The translations under genes were made by a program, and so were the position numbers. Positions 35,085 through 46,748 of a stretch of 64,000 nt of DNA are shown piece after piece. Where the stretch lies: contig NC_134032.1 of NCBI RefSeq assembly GCF_964204645.1, positions 16,613,572-16,677,571 on the forward strand, written 5' to 3'. The DNA is from Tubulanus polymorphus. Lineage: Eukaryota; Nemertea; Palaeonemertea; Tubulaniformes; Tubulanidae. The notes beneath the pieces are model-generated. The model was not told the origin of the DNA and searched no databases. It was given only the letters and a program-made list of their open reading frames with translations. Positions within the stretch are counted from its first letter, which is position 1, and each line of letters begins with the position of its first letter.

Positions 35085-38000
35085 CTAGGTGGATAGGTGG
35101 ATAATATCTTCCTCTTGTATATCCCATTGAGTTAAATCCGAACCTGCACGAAAAGAAAATATAGATTAAAATGAAAGTTTATTCAAATATTTGACAGTTA
35201 TTTCCATAATAACGAGGAAAATATTTTAACGGTTGTTATTGTTGTTACCTGTACTGTATCTGTTACTAAGCGTTTGAGATGATAATGTATTCTGAAAGGT
35301 TGTCATTGTGTCATTAAAATGCTGACGATCTCGCGCCTGAAATTACAATCACAGATTTATGAGGGTCTTACGTTTGATTTAGACCGAGCTGAGCTTTAAA
35401 ATCTGTCCAGGGGCCGGTTTCATGAAATAGTATAAGCTTATCGGTTAAGTTTGAATTGTTGAATTGAAGTAACCAATAGCAATTACACCAAAAATTTTAG
35501 TTTAAATTTGTCCTGAAACTGGGCCCTGGGGTTAAAATTTTTACCTTTTTTGAACTGAGTTCATTAATTGCTGACAAAATCTGTTTTCGTGGTTCGCGTT
35601 TTGAAATACCAAGTTCTTTCAGATCGTTATCAGTTAACGTCAGGAACGCTTCCATATCAACCTTCAAACAATAACAAACAAACAAAACATTAAATCAATT
35701 TGCCGAGATTCACCGGATCTCGTCACCTAGACAGTGGAACCTCATCACAATCAACTTTAATAGACTTTATCTGTTCATTATAACCGATAGTTTGTTTGTA
35801 TCCAGTATGAAATCACTAAAATTCTCCTATATGGGACAAAATTTTAGGTTTGTAATAACCAATGATTTGTTAAACCGATATCATTATAACAAGTTTACGC
35901 TGTTTCAGTTCAAAGAGTTGGAGGTCGAAAAATCTACATGAATTTTAACATGATTATTTGCTCGGACATACTGACTGACCTCTTGTTCCTCAAATATAGG
36001 CTGGTATTTCTCTAGAGACAGTTGTTTTAGAATTCCACCGAGATCATCTACAAATAATCAATATACGGCAAACACAAGAGTCAAATATAGTAAATATTCC
36101 CTATTAGAGGGAGAGAGGGGAGATAGGGGGAGATAGAGGGAGAGAGGTCGACCAGAGGCAGACGCAGGAAAACTCTGTTAGCCTAACCGTGGTTAGTGCT
36201 TATGTAACAGGAAGAAATATCTGTCCTTCCTGAGATTGGAACTCTCGATGCCTGGCGTCCAAGGCAGACGCTCTACCGCTGAGCCAAAGGGAATATTCCC
36301 GCTAGCTGGGCTAGTAGGAACGTTGTTATACAGCCTGTCACACTTATCCATGGTTAGGCTAACCAGCTTGATATAGAGGCCACACGAAGACAATGGTTGG
36401 GTAACAGCGTTTTCCTGACCCATTTATGCCTAACCACAGTGCACTAACCACGGTTAGCACTAACAGGGTTTTCCTTCGCCAGCCTCAGGTTTACGGTAGA
36501 CCCACTGTTTACCCTGGATGGATTATCACTTGCCCCGGCTGGGCATGGATTATCACTTGCCCCGGCTGGGCATGGATTAACACTTGCCCCGGCTGGGCAT
36601 GGATTTTCACTTGCCCCGGCTGGGCATGGATTATCACTTGCCCCGGCTGGGCATGGATTATCACTTGCCCCGGCTGGGCATGGATTATCACTTGCCCCGG
36701 CTGGGCATGGATTATCACTTGCCCCAGCTGGGCAAACGAGGAGTCTACTGTATTCACATACAATACATTCATTCAGTCCTTACCATCAGTTTGTTCAGTA
36801 GAATTTTCAACCGATTCTAATAACACAGAATCCTCTGTAGCCTGAAAATTATGTAAAATGTACAATAAATGAAATTCATATTCACAGAAAATGTTTTTTT
36901 CTCCATTGGCGCCTTTTCAAGGCTTTACTTTTCAAAAGCAGGCTTCAATTAACTGCAGACCCAGATCCACAGTCCACAGTTGCAGAGTCTAATGTTTGAT
37001 AGTGAGGTTATTCTGGACTACAGCAGGTCACAGTTCATTTTTCTCGATTATGTTCTTGTATTCCAATGAAATTTTAACAATTTAATGATTTTCATTAACG
37101 TATCCTTTCTTTCGTAAAGAGCTATTGATTATTTTGCAGTATAGCGCTACATAAACAAATCAATCATTACTATTACAACTATCAATACTCAGGGCTGCCA
37201 ACCTCTGAAAAGTGCTATCAGTAACAAATTGAATTTATTTCAGTAACATTTCATTGAAATATGAACGAAAATGTTCAAATTAATCAGTAATCAACAGTAA
37301 GACCCTCAGTAACATGTTTCATATTTCTGTTCAAATTAATCAGTAATCAACAGTAAGACCCTCAGTAACATCTTTCATATTTCTGTTCAAATTAATCAGT
37401 AATCAACAGTAAGACCCTCAGTCACATCTTTCACATTTCTGTTCAAATTAATCAGTAATCAACAGTAAGACCCTCAGTAACATCTTTCATATTCCGTATG
37501 CATCAAACAAATCAAATCAGTATAAATCACTATAAAAGAGTAACAAATACTGAAAATCAGTAACAGTTGGCAGCACTGAGTAACTCAGATCTGTGAAATC
37601 AGGTTTAGAAGAAAGGGAACTCTGTACGTCGAACAAACCTTTGGTGTTGGAGAAGGTGAAGGGGTTAATGTAGAAGCAGTTGATCCTATAGATGAATGAT
37701 GAGCTCGTGAATGAATACGAGGTGTAATTGAAGAACTTCCACTCGTTGAACCGTTCGGAGACGTCGTTAAACTCGACCGCGTCGTTAACCTTGACATTCT
37801 AGAAAAATATTCAACGCTATTCAATTCATGAGTTTTAGGGAACAATAACATCCCCTATAACATCACCAATTACCACAAGACCAGTTCCACAAATTTCCAC
37901 AATTCATGAGTTTTAGGAACAATAACATCCCCTATAACATCACCAATTACCACAAGACCAGTTCCACAAATTTCCACAATTCACGAGTTTTAGGAACAAT

Positions 38001-41000
38001 AACATCCCCTATAACATCACCAATTCCCACAAGACCAGTTCCACAAATTTCCACAATTCACGAGTTTTAGGAACAATAACATCCCCTATAACATCACCAA
38101 TTACCACAAGACCAGTTCCACAAATTTCCACAATTCATGAGTTTTAGGAACAATATCATCCCCTATAACATCACCAATTACCACAAGACCAGTTCCACAA
38201 ATTTCCACAATTCATGAGTTTTAGGAACAATATCATCCCCTATAACATCACCAATTACCACAAGACCAGTTCCACAAATTTCCACAATTCATGAGTTTTA
38301 GGAACAATAACATCCCCTATAACATCACCAATTATCACAAGACCAGTTCCACAAATTTCCACAATTCATGAGTTTTAGGAACAATATCATCCCCTATGAC
38401 ATCACCAATTACTACCAGACCAGTTTTAAATGTCCACAATTGATTTTAATTTCAGTAAAACAGGTCTATTAAATCAGGATGTTATATATAATTCACAGAA
38501 TCCTCTGCTGTATAGTCTATAGAGGGATTGGTTATGGAACCAAGATGGTGTTTGTCACAACTGGTCGTCACACTCACCTGAGTTGATGAGTCAGATAGTT
38601 GTGATGTTGCGGACGGATTGAAGGCTGCTGATTGGTCGAATGAATCGGTTCCGAGTATGTACTCAGAGGATACGACGACGATATTGATTTTTTTCTGTAT
38701 GGTTCGCTGTGTATGTTCGTAGGTAACGTGCGAGCGGTAAGACTACTAGCGCCACCTGATGAGCCGGGACTCGAATTATTGTAATTATTCGAGTTCGAAG
38801 GACTGGTGTTTGTACCGATGAACTTCAACGGACGGACGGCTGTTCTCTGCTGTAACAGATACAAACAGTTTTACAATCAGTTTCTAACTGACCGGAAAAC
38901 TTTAATCATTAGTTCCAATTTCACAAACAATGCGTTTTAATACTTACCCCTAGAGAACTGTCGTCACGGCAACCCGAAGGTCCCTTCCTCAATGCACCGG
39001 GCATTTTGCGACTAGATTCGGTGAGGTCAAATGAGGGTAACGGGTGAAATGGAGGAATCACTGGTTTCAACGTGTCACTCATTAAACTACTATTCATTGT
39101 AGTATTCATATCCTAAATATCAGAATTATATCATATCAGAAAAACTTTTAATATCAGATATACCCTAAATATCAGATATAACCTAAATATCATAAATACC
39201 GGGGTACCCTAAATATCAAAATAACTTAAATAATACAAATATCTTAAATATCAGATATACCCTACATATCACAAAAATACCTTTAATATCACATCAGAAT
39301 TGCGATCACTATCAGACCTTACCAGGGTAAATACTGGCGTAGTTTCCTTCGCTTGTTCAAAGTTGACTTTTTCATACGAATTTGAAGATTTTAAACTCGA
39401 CTTTGTTTCGGTCGTCAGTTCTTCAACTGGTGTTGTGTTGATACCTTCAATATCCTATCAAATACATATCACGCATCGATTAAACTGGATACAAATTCAA
39501 ACATCTCACAGCAAACTCTCTCACTTAAACCCTTTAGTCGAAGAACTGTGTTAACTGAGTTATATTTGAGTTAAAACTTCAGAATCGGGTTCAGTTTTTC
39601 TGTTAAATAAATAAATTACCCGTGCACTGATTTTTGTAGATTTGGTCAAGGTCACCTGGTCATCGTCGCTAGCAGCAGCAGACGGAGTTAATCGATTCGT
39701 TTGCATCGTAAACGTTTTACCGAGTTTTAAATATCGGAATCTATTTGACATTCGACTCCACCAAGCCTGTTCACGCCGTGCGCGCGCAAGTTTGAAAATA
39801 GAACAATCAATACACGTTTGAGAAATCAAATCTTTCATTTTAGTTGCTTTATTAGTTACATACAACATTCGAACTTACTTTCAAACCACTTTTAGGCTGA
39901 TTTTCGATTCTGAAATAAAACAAATATACATGAAACAAATCTATGAAATAATTCGAAACAACCTATAATATGAATACATACATTTCGGTAGAAGTCGAAT
40001 TAGTGTTTCCATTTTTAGGATGTTTTGAAGTTGTCCAACCAGATTTTGGTTTATCCTGACCTTTCACTGGCATCACTTTAGAAGCTAAAATCCTCAATAA
40101 TTCGGTATCTACATCATCTAAAACACCAGAGATTATAATTCGGATTAACTTCAAACAAGTTCGAGCGGAACTGTGCATTATCGATTCAAACTCCAAACAG
40201 CCACACATGATTTTGAGAGAAAAGTCTCTTATTTTTCTTTAGCGGTTTTAGAGCCTCTGAGGGCCCAGTTCCATAGTCATGGCTTAGACCAATTTAAGAC
40301 CATCTTAGTTCTATAACCAATACAACAATTTAAGACCAGTCTCAAAAGTTAAGACCATTTTTGGAGTTAAGTCTCAACTGAGGAACCAGCCCGTGAGGCT
40401 CAGCGGATATTGGCGGTACTTACCGATAAGATAAGCCAAGTCAAATGCAGTACATCTATTTTTAGCTTGTATCGTCACATCAGCGCCGATAGTTATCAGA
40501 TATTTCGCTACATTCTTTTTCCTGAAAAAAAAAATATCAACTTCAAATTTTCTAAGAATATCATCCCCTTGCACTTAAGACACCAGATAAGATGAATTTG
40601 ACCTTTAAAGTGCAAAAATGGATGACATTTGAATGCAGTTGAAGGTAATGGATGACAACCTTTTATATCTTGGTTATTTGTTGACTTACCCGTGGTAAGT
40701 AGCCTGCATTAACGCAGTCCAACTACTTATCATATCCTGTCTGTTAATATCGCATCCTTTTTCTACGAGTAACTGAGCCATGTCTAAACGACCGTTCATT
40801 GCCGCGAACATCAGCGGGGTGGCTCCGTTGTGTGAGCAGGCGTCTCTTTGAGTTATATCAGCTTCTAGAATCTCTTTCATACGTTCCATATCACCTGATA
40901 TTAAATCATAAATATCAAATATAGTAGACACTGTTTGCGCACGTAAATAATAGACGACGGTTGACAATGAAATTTCTAAAGATGAAAATAAACTGACCAT

Positions 41001-41984
41001 TTGTCGCTGCTTCAATGATATCCAACTTCACCTCTTCAGGTTCTGAAAAATAAACACAATTAATAAGTAATAAAGTAAGATGGAGAGCTCCTGTGGCGAG
41101 TGAGTGAATGGAGTACTCCTGTGGCGAGTGAGTAAATGGAGTACTCCTGTGGCGAGTGAGTAAATGGAGTACTCCCGTGAGAGTGAGTGAACGGAGTACT
41201 CCTGTGGCGAGTGAGTGAATGGAGTACTCCCGTGAGAGTGAGTGAACGGAGTACTCCTGTGGCGAGTGAGTTTACCTGTTTTTCTACGTTTCGTTGTTTT
41301 CCGTTCGAGATACGCGACTAAATCTTTACGATTTCTCGTCGCCGTGGCGATATCTAACGCCGTCCAATCGCTGGCGTTCGTTAGATTGACGTCTGCTCCC
41401 GATTCGACGAGCGTCTGAACGGTGGTCACATGACCGTTTAAAGCGGCTAACATCAACGCGTTGAGTCCGGCGGACGGAGTGCGATAATTAACGTCCGAGC
41501 CGCGGTCCGAGAGGAACCGTACGATCGTATCGTGTCCGTATTGAGCGGCGGCCATTAACGGAGTGAATTCACACCACGTTCCGGAGCTGTTCATATCGAC
41601 CCCGTTCTCTACGAGGTATCTAACGGTTTGTAGATGCCCCCCGCGAGCCGCCACGGTCAACGCCGACGAATTCAATCGATTCCTCGCGTGAATATCGGCG
41701 TTATTCTGCAACAATAGAGAAACTACGTTAAAATGTCCGTATCGAGCGGCTTGCATGAGCGCCGTCCAACCGAACGTGTTCTGTACGTCTAACGCCGCTC
41801 CTTTCATCAGTAATAACCGTACAACTCGTTCCTGTCCGTTCGCCGCCGCCATTTGTAACGCGGTATTCTCATCGGAATCGCGAGAATCGACCGGTAAACC
41901 TCGGTCCAGGATTCCTTCGACTGTTGATTCATTACCGCGGGAACAAGCTTCCAGTAATTGTTGTAATAGTTGACGGTGATCCAT
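35085..41984 (-). CDS. ANKS6: ANKS6 (SamCystin) orthologue, ankyrin repeat and SAM domain protein, 16 coding exons
   Basis: Proposed exons, 5' to 3' on the minus strand: 41276-41984, 40998-41042, 40690-40894, 40424-40521, 39982-40117, 39879-39909, 39620-39766, 39323-39454, 38948-39112, 38578-38849, 37639-37798, 36784-36841, 35980-36047, 35545-35661, 35249-35336, 35085-35143. All have GT..AG borders and compatible phases. Total 2490 nt, 829 residues, close to the ~870 of vertebrate ANKS6. Residues ~1-350 are ankyrin repeats ([17 protein letters not shown] and others). The middle has the conserved [16 protein letters not shown] followed by a Ser/Pro/Thr-rich linker. A SAM domain spans ~719-781 ([19 protein letters not shown], then [20 protein letters not shown]). 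A short conserved tail ([15 protein letters not shown]) follows. In vertebrates ANKS6 joins NEK8, inversin, NPHP3 and ANKS3 in the inversin compartment of primary cilia; loss causes cystic kidneys. Introns hold MITEs, a SINE and minisatellites. Confidence 0.93.
35406..35528. mobile_element. MITE in ANKS6 intron 14
   Basis: Terminal inverted repeats CCAGGGGCCGGTTTCATGA (left) and TCCTGAAACTGGGCCCTGG (right) bound a ~120-bp AT-rich element. It begins about 15 bp beyond the donor of the exon that encodes the second half of the SAM domain. Confidence 0.75.
36200..36300 (-). repeat. tRNA-derived SINE in ANKS6 intron 12
   Basis: On the minus strand TTTGGCTCAGCGGTAGAGCG (A box, intact D arm) and GAGTTCCAATCTC (B box) are at tRNA spacing. 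The anticodon stem is mismatched and the 3' side runs on as GGAAGGACAGATATTTC instead of a tRNA acceptor end. The inverted pair TGGTTAGGCTAA / TTAGCCTAACC flanks the area at about 36177 and 36351. Confidence 0.6.
36516..36738. repeat. 27-bp tandem repeat in ANKS6 intron 12
   Basis: TGGATTATCACTTGCCCCGG is repeated about eight times at 27-bp spacing with almost no divergence. Because 27 is a multiple of three, long frames appear on both strands (such as WIITCPGWA). They overlap the intron and the adjacent exon antisense and are not genes. Confidence 0.93.
37270..37495. repeat. 56-bp tandem repeat in ANKS6 intron 11
   Basis: TGTTCAAATTAATCAGTAAT recurs at 37272, 37328, 37384 and 37440 (56-bp period), four near-identical copies. 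Confidence 0.92.
37830..38440. repeat. 77-bp tandem repeat in ANKS6 intron 10
   Basis: GAGTTTTAGGAACAATAAC recurs every 77 bp from 37830 through about 38440, nearly eight copies. Each unit includes ACCAGTTCCACAAATTTCC, which resembles the end of the CCAGTTCCACAGTT MITE family. Confidence 0.93.
40257..40393. mobile_element. MITE in ANKS6 intron 4
   Basis: Ends GGGCCCAGTTCCATAGTCAT and (reverse complement of the right end) GGGCTGGTTCCTCAGTTGAG form imperfect terminal inverted repeats around ~100 bp of AT-rich DNA. It is related to the CCCAGTTCCACAGTT end family. Confidence 0.65.
41085..41270. repeat. 28-bp tandem repeat in ANKS6 intron 1
   Basis: GAGTACTCCTGTGGCGAGTG recurs at 28-bp spacing (41111, 41139 and on), with a shorter variant lacking the GGC. 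It abuts the donor of the first ankyrin exon at 41275. Read-through of this intron is what lengthens the apparent minus-strand frame past the exon. Confidence 0.9.
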
Positions 41985-42001
41985 TATTTCCCGGCCTTAA
42001 C

Positions 42002-42135
42002 CCATTACTGGGTAATCCTGTGGTAATCCTCTAATTGTGGTAATCCTCTAATTGCGGTAATCCTCTAATTGTGGTAATCCTCTAATTAATTGTGGTAATC
42101 ATCTAATTGTGGTAATCCTCTAATTGTGGTAATCA
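42002..42135. repeat. Short degenerate tandem repeat upstream of ANKS6 start
   Basis: GGTAATCCTCTAATTGT is repeated about six times just upstream of the ANKS6 ATG, in the presumed 5' leader or promoter. Confidence 0.85.
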
Positions 42136-42248
42136 TCTACACGTGTGGTTCATTCATATCACTTCCTATCAATATGATCACCCTGAAGATAAATAAATTC
42201 CTGTAAAATTTCAAACAAGGAACTTCTTCAAAACTTCAGACCAACATT

Positions 42249-42452
42249 TTACAAGTAAGAAACTTTTTTGCCAAGAAGTTCAAAAAGTTTTTTATCGATC
42301 TGCTCAAACTTTGTAACGATTAAAAAAATTGCCACCAACACAAAAATGATGAAGAAGTTAGGATAAATACGCACCATTATCTCTCTGAGCGTCTTACTGG
42401 ACAGATTAACAGTTAAATTACCCTGCCTTTTTTTCGGGCCAAAAAATGACAT
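42249..42452 (-). CDS. Candidate 67-residue single-pass membrane protein
   Basis: A minus-strand frame begins with MSFFGPKKRQGNLTVNLSS (ATG in AAAATGTC context at 42452), followed by a basic/polar stretch. One clear transmembrane segment (NFFIIFVLVAIFLIV, residues ~32-46) and a charged tail ending KKVSYL complete it. The order (short cytosolic-like N-terminus, one membrane span, amphipathic end) looks like a genuine microprotein rather than composition noise. On the minus strand AGATGGCAGC, close to a YY1 element, lies upstream at about 42485-42500. It stands 265 bp upstream of the ANKS6 ATG on the same strand, so it could be a separate gene or an upstream ORF of the ANKS6 transcript. I do not recognise its family. 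Confidence 0.45.
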   Translation of the reverse strand: MSFFGPKKRQGNLTVNLSSKTLREIMVRIYPNFFIIFVLVAIFLIVTKFEQIDKKLFELLGKKVSYL

Positions 42453-42499
42453 TTTCAAGATTTTTCCAAAATTGACCGGGAGGTGCTGCCATCTGGCCA

Positions 42500-43820
42500 G
42501 CTGTCATGGAGCGTCTCACAATTTTAAAATAATTTTAAATTAGCTCGCCGGCGTCATTAAAAATACATATTGTATCACCAGATTTATTATAACATCCATA
42601 ACAACCCCTCAGAAGAACAATTTATGACTGTCACGCTTGTCTATGCGGTACTTAAATAGCGTTTCAAATATCCGAACCATTGAGATGGTCCCTGAGATGG
42701 CGGTTGGGATGAAAAAGATGCGCGAGGATGGGCGGATGCAGTCGCAGCCGTTTCGTGATATAAATACCAATGATCACACTGTATGGTATTGCTATTGCAT
42801 GTAAAGTTCGGTTGTTCATGTTTGCTTTTATTTCATAAGCTTGTAAAAATGATGTTAAACGGGAGGCTGATCTTCACGTGCCGCAGTATACTTCCGAGAT
42901 ATTGTAGGTGGAAGCAGTGCGCGGTTAGTCTAATAATTTAATGTCCCAGCGGGCCGGGTACCTTAATATATCATATCATCTCACCAAAGAAGGCCATTCA
43001 TTCTCTAATATTGGTGTCTTGAATGATATAGATACTCAAAGTACCTTTAGATATTATAACTCAATATTTTAATGATTCCAAAATCCAAGTGGATATCTGT
43101 TCAAGCAAAAAAGCATTAATTAGAAACATATAGGAAATGAATTAAGTGGACAAATTTATCTGATTTCTAAGATTTAGAAATATTACCTATTCAAGATTGC
43201 CTTCACTGTAAATTGAGTTCAAATTGGATTCAATTCTGTTGCAATAATTTGTAAATCTTATTAACGCATGAGAATTTAAATGAGTTTGTTTCCATGCCAA
43301 CAAATGAATTATGTATTGAACGATTAATAGTGTTAGGTATCGTCTAATTTTGAATTTCAAATTTTCATTTATTCAATTTTTGATAGCGCTTTGTAGTTTC
43401 ATTGTAACCATCCTTTGCCTGATATTGGTCATGATTTGAATCTAAGATCATTTTTAACCAATCTCATTAATTGAGACCAAATTGAATGTTTCAAGGTCAT
43501 GAATTAAAAAGCTTTGAGTATAAAGAAATGTGGAAATATCCAATATTTAGAGACATTATAAGCTCTCAACTATTTTGTTATGAATTTTGATTTTCTGATA
43601 TCCTTACGTTTTCAAGATAACTGATTACTAGAAACCTGACCTCAAAATAAACGTTCTTAGCTATTTATAAATATCGTCGCCGCGGTGATGCGTCTGCACT
43701 AATGCATCGTGGGTAAAGTCTAGAGTCGTCTGCTCTAACGACGACGAATAATTTATTGATTTATATTATTGATTTTTGTTTTGTATGTTCCAAACAGGGA
43801 GTTGTACGCGCTGGCTGTGT
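42500..43820. other. No gene established
   Basis: The part at 42640-42960 is richer in CpG and contains GAGATGGCGG at about 42692, another YY1-like motif. It could be a promoter region between ANKS6 and the synapsin side. The rest is AT-rich, with no supported exon. Confidence 0.35.
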
Positions 43821-43827
43821 ACGGAAC

Positions 43828-43828
<1 letters not shown>

Positions 43829-43860
<32 letters not shown>

Positions 43861-43862
43861 AC
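43829..43862. repeat. CTG trinucleotide tract
   Basis: About eleven CTG units with one TTG interruption. A possible non-coding exon (acceptor TTCCAAACAG near 43797, donor CATCG|GTAACC near 43927) surrounds it, but this is unproven. Confidence 0.85.
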
Positions 43863-43989
43863 ATTGTTACCACGTTAACACATCACAGACCGTGTTCACT
43901 GCATCCTCCGCTGCTGGTCGTCATCGGTAACCTCCTCCTCCTCCTCCTGCTAAATTCATCTCACCCCGTTTCGAGGTAGGAATGTGATT

Positions 43990-45050
43990 CACGCGAAATC
44001 GGAATTAGATTAAAATTCTACTCGGATTTTAATGCTGCGAAAATCTCAATTCTACGTAAGTTCAAATTTAGGTGGATCGAATTTAGTTGAATTTTGTAAA
44101 AATTAAAGAGTAACATTTTCTCTGAATTATGAACTATGCTCCCGGTATACTGAGTTAGGAGTTATACAGAGTTAGTTCTGTTTTTGTTTAATTGAGCAGT
44201 TCTAGGGTTGTGAAGTCATTTGTTTTAATTAAACTCAAAAATTAGAATTAGTTCAACTTAAATTAGAAGCTTATTTTATAATCAACGACTCGCGAATAGC
44301 TTTATTAATAATTAAACTATTTGGTGCAGAAATTTTCTCGGAAGATTGAGGTATTTTTAGTATAGATGATAGTGACCGGTGCTGCTGCTGCTGCTGCTGC
44401 GTGCCAGGTTGTCGGGGGTGGGGTGAATTTATTAGCACTGATCAATAGTCACGCACGCGCTATGCCTTTGATTTGCTGGGCTAATAAGCGTGAGTGAAGA
44501 TATCGCTACGGTAACTGGGCACAACAATAGCGGTTGTTGAATTCGAATGAATCATTGCGTCTCGCACACCTTTACTCATCTCACGATCAATTGATTTTTT
44601 CGAGCTTCCGCATCTTTTAAATAATGTAACACCTCATCGTTCACACGATTCACTGAATCGTGATTCGTAACGCGTTGATTCGTGAATCGGTCCCCCGGCG
44701 ACGATGGTATTCTCGCAAACAAATCAACAAACAAATCGGTTAAATTCAAACACGCTTGAATCTAGCACCAAGAAAACCTTTCACATCAGAACTCTTCGGG
44801 TGCAAAACAATTTTGGATCTTGTTTTAAAAGCTTTAGAGAAAGCATTGATGACTCCATCACAGTACTACTGGTACTCGGGGAATCGGTTCTACATTGTGT
44901 GTTACATCTCTGACTATTTGACTCTCTAAAGTCCACAGTTCCACTCAGTTTTGAACTCAGACTTGGTTAAGTTGTGGTAGTTATCATCATTTTGATGACT
45001 TATCCAAATGTTAACTTAATATGATTACAAATGGATTTTCTGGGAAGATT
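43990..45050. other. No gene seen; short CTG tract and palindromes
   Basis: Contains (CTG)7 at about 44380-44401 and clustered GATTC/GAATC palindromes at 44645-44695 (for example CACGATTC-ACT-GAATCGTG). No coding exon supported. Confidence 0.4.
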
Positions 45051-45055
45051 CCTCT

Positions 45056-45455
45056 AATGCTAGTGCTGCTGCTGGTGCTGGTGCTTCCAGTGCTGCTGCT
45101 GGTACTGCTTGTGCTGCTGCTGCTGCTGCTGCAAGTGTTGCTGCTGCTGCTGCTGCTGGTGCTGGAGCTGGTGCTGCTGCAAGTGTTGCTGCTGCTGGTG
45201 CTACCAGTGCTGGTGCTACCAGTGCTGGTGCTGCTGCTGCTGCTGCCGCCGCTCCTGCTGGTGCTAGTGTTGCTGGTGCTACCAGTGCTGGTGCTGCTGC
45301 TGGTGGTGGTGGTGCTGCTGCTGGTGGTGGTGGTGCTGCTGCTGCTGCTGCTAGTGTTGCTGGTGCTGCCAGTGCTGGTGCTGCTGCTGGTGGTGGTGGT
45401 GCTGCTGCTGCTGCTGCTAGTGTTGCTGGTGCTACCAGTGCTGGTGGTGGTATTG
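45056..45455. repeat. Large degenerate CTG/GTG triplet array
   Basis: About 400 bp built almost entirely of CTG, GTG and CCAGTG triplets with the C-rich strand complementary. Long frames on both strands (poly-Leu/Val on plus, poly-Ala/Pro on minus) follow from the triplet periodicity and are not called as genes. Confidence 0.93.
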
Positions 45456-45479
45456 TATCATCCTCCAATAGTAGTACAT

Positions 45480-46450
45480 TCAGTAATCTAGTCAGAGATT
45501 AAGAGGCTGCAGAAATTGATTGCATCTGGGAATTGAATACTCGTTGTTGCAGCAGTTCTCTTCGCTGGACATAAATAACTAACATTGCTGCATGCTGGCC
45601 ATTTTATAGTCACTAGTAAAATAAGACATTAAGGGTAACCTTCACAAAACCGACTGCACAGTTTCACATCCATGATTACAAACTTTAATTTCCAAAGTTA
45701 TCCCTAAGGATAAATCCTTAACCTCGGCCCGGTTAAAAGACTTGGTATGAAAATTATTCCTAGGATCTGAGTCGGCTTTCATGGAAGTTATCTAAAGGGA
45801 TATAGATGTTTTATCAATACTGCTACATTAGCGATGATGAACTATATTGAAAATGTGAATAAATTATTCACAAAATTTTGCAATGTTGCCTTGTGTTTGA
45901 ACTGCTGTATAAACATTGGTTCCTTAGTTATTGATATCAACTATATATAATACACCTGCTGTAGAAGAGTTGGAGTTTTCAAACATGTTTGTTTGCATTG
46001 AACCCTGTTAAAACGCTGCTTCAATTCAAACATGCCTGATTTAATCAACATAGAAAATCTTGCGAGAGGCTTTCAATTAAACATGAAATGTTACTTCAAG
46101 CTCTCAATGATTATTTTGTGTTCAGTTTTGTTTGTTGCGAACGGTAAAATTTATTTGAAAATCTCAGAGTCTTCGAAAAGAACGCTCTGAAAATTGAATA
46201 AGGTTAAAAGTGACAGTCTTCCTTCCTGCTTCACCTGAGACATTTCTAATTGTAAATGAACTACAAACACCAGACATTAGACATTTCACTTCAGCTCACT
46301 TTCACAAACTGATCATCCACACTTCACAATAGTGAATGATAGAAGGAGGTTCAAGTTGCAGGAAATCTCCAGTATCATAAAAATGAAGCGCTGAAAAGGT
46401 TTCCAAGGTGAAAAAATCCTGATGATGAAAGGAGTATTTAAGTGGGTGTT
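45480..46450. other. No gene seen
   Basis: Noncoding-looking. One solitary unit related to the 57-bp repeat of 49080-49710 lies at about 45695-45770 (AAAGTTATCCCTAAGGATAAA). Confidence 0.4.
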
Positions 46451-46452
46451 AA

Positions 46453-46748
46453 GAGGGAATCACTGAGGTTGACGTACATGGTTCGTTGTATGTTGTACCG
46501 GTTTCATTTCAACCTCACAGTTTTAGAGGGAATCACTGAGGTTGACGTACATGGTTCGTTGTATGTTGTACCGGTTTCATTTCAACCTCACAGTTTTAGA
46601 GGGAATCACTGAGGTTGACGTACATGGTTTGTTGTATGTTCTACCGGTTTCATTTCAACCTCACAGTTTTAGAGGGAATCACTGAGGTTGACGTACATGG
46701 TTTGTTGTATGTTCTACCGGTTTCATTTCAACCTCACAGTTTTAGTTT
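46453..46748. repeat. 73-bp tandem repeat
   Basis: GAGGGAATCACTGAGGTTGA recurs at 46453, 46526, 46599 and 46672 (73-bp period), four near-identical copies. Confidence 0.93.

Noticed and set aside
36426-36845. Plus-strand frame of WIITCPGWA repeats
   Set aside because: 27-bp minisatellite in an ANKS6 intron, running antisense into an ANKS6 exon.
45021-45491. Poly-Leu/Val and poly-Ala/Pro frames on opposite strands
   Set aside because: Direct result of CTG/GTG triplet periodicity; both strands are open equally and no flanking gene structure exists.
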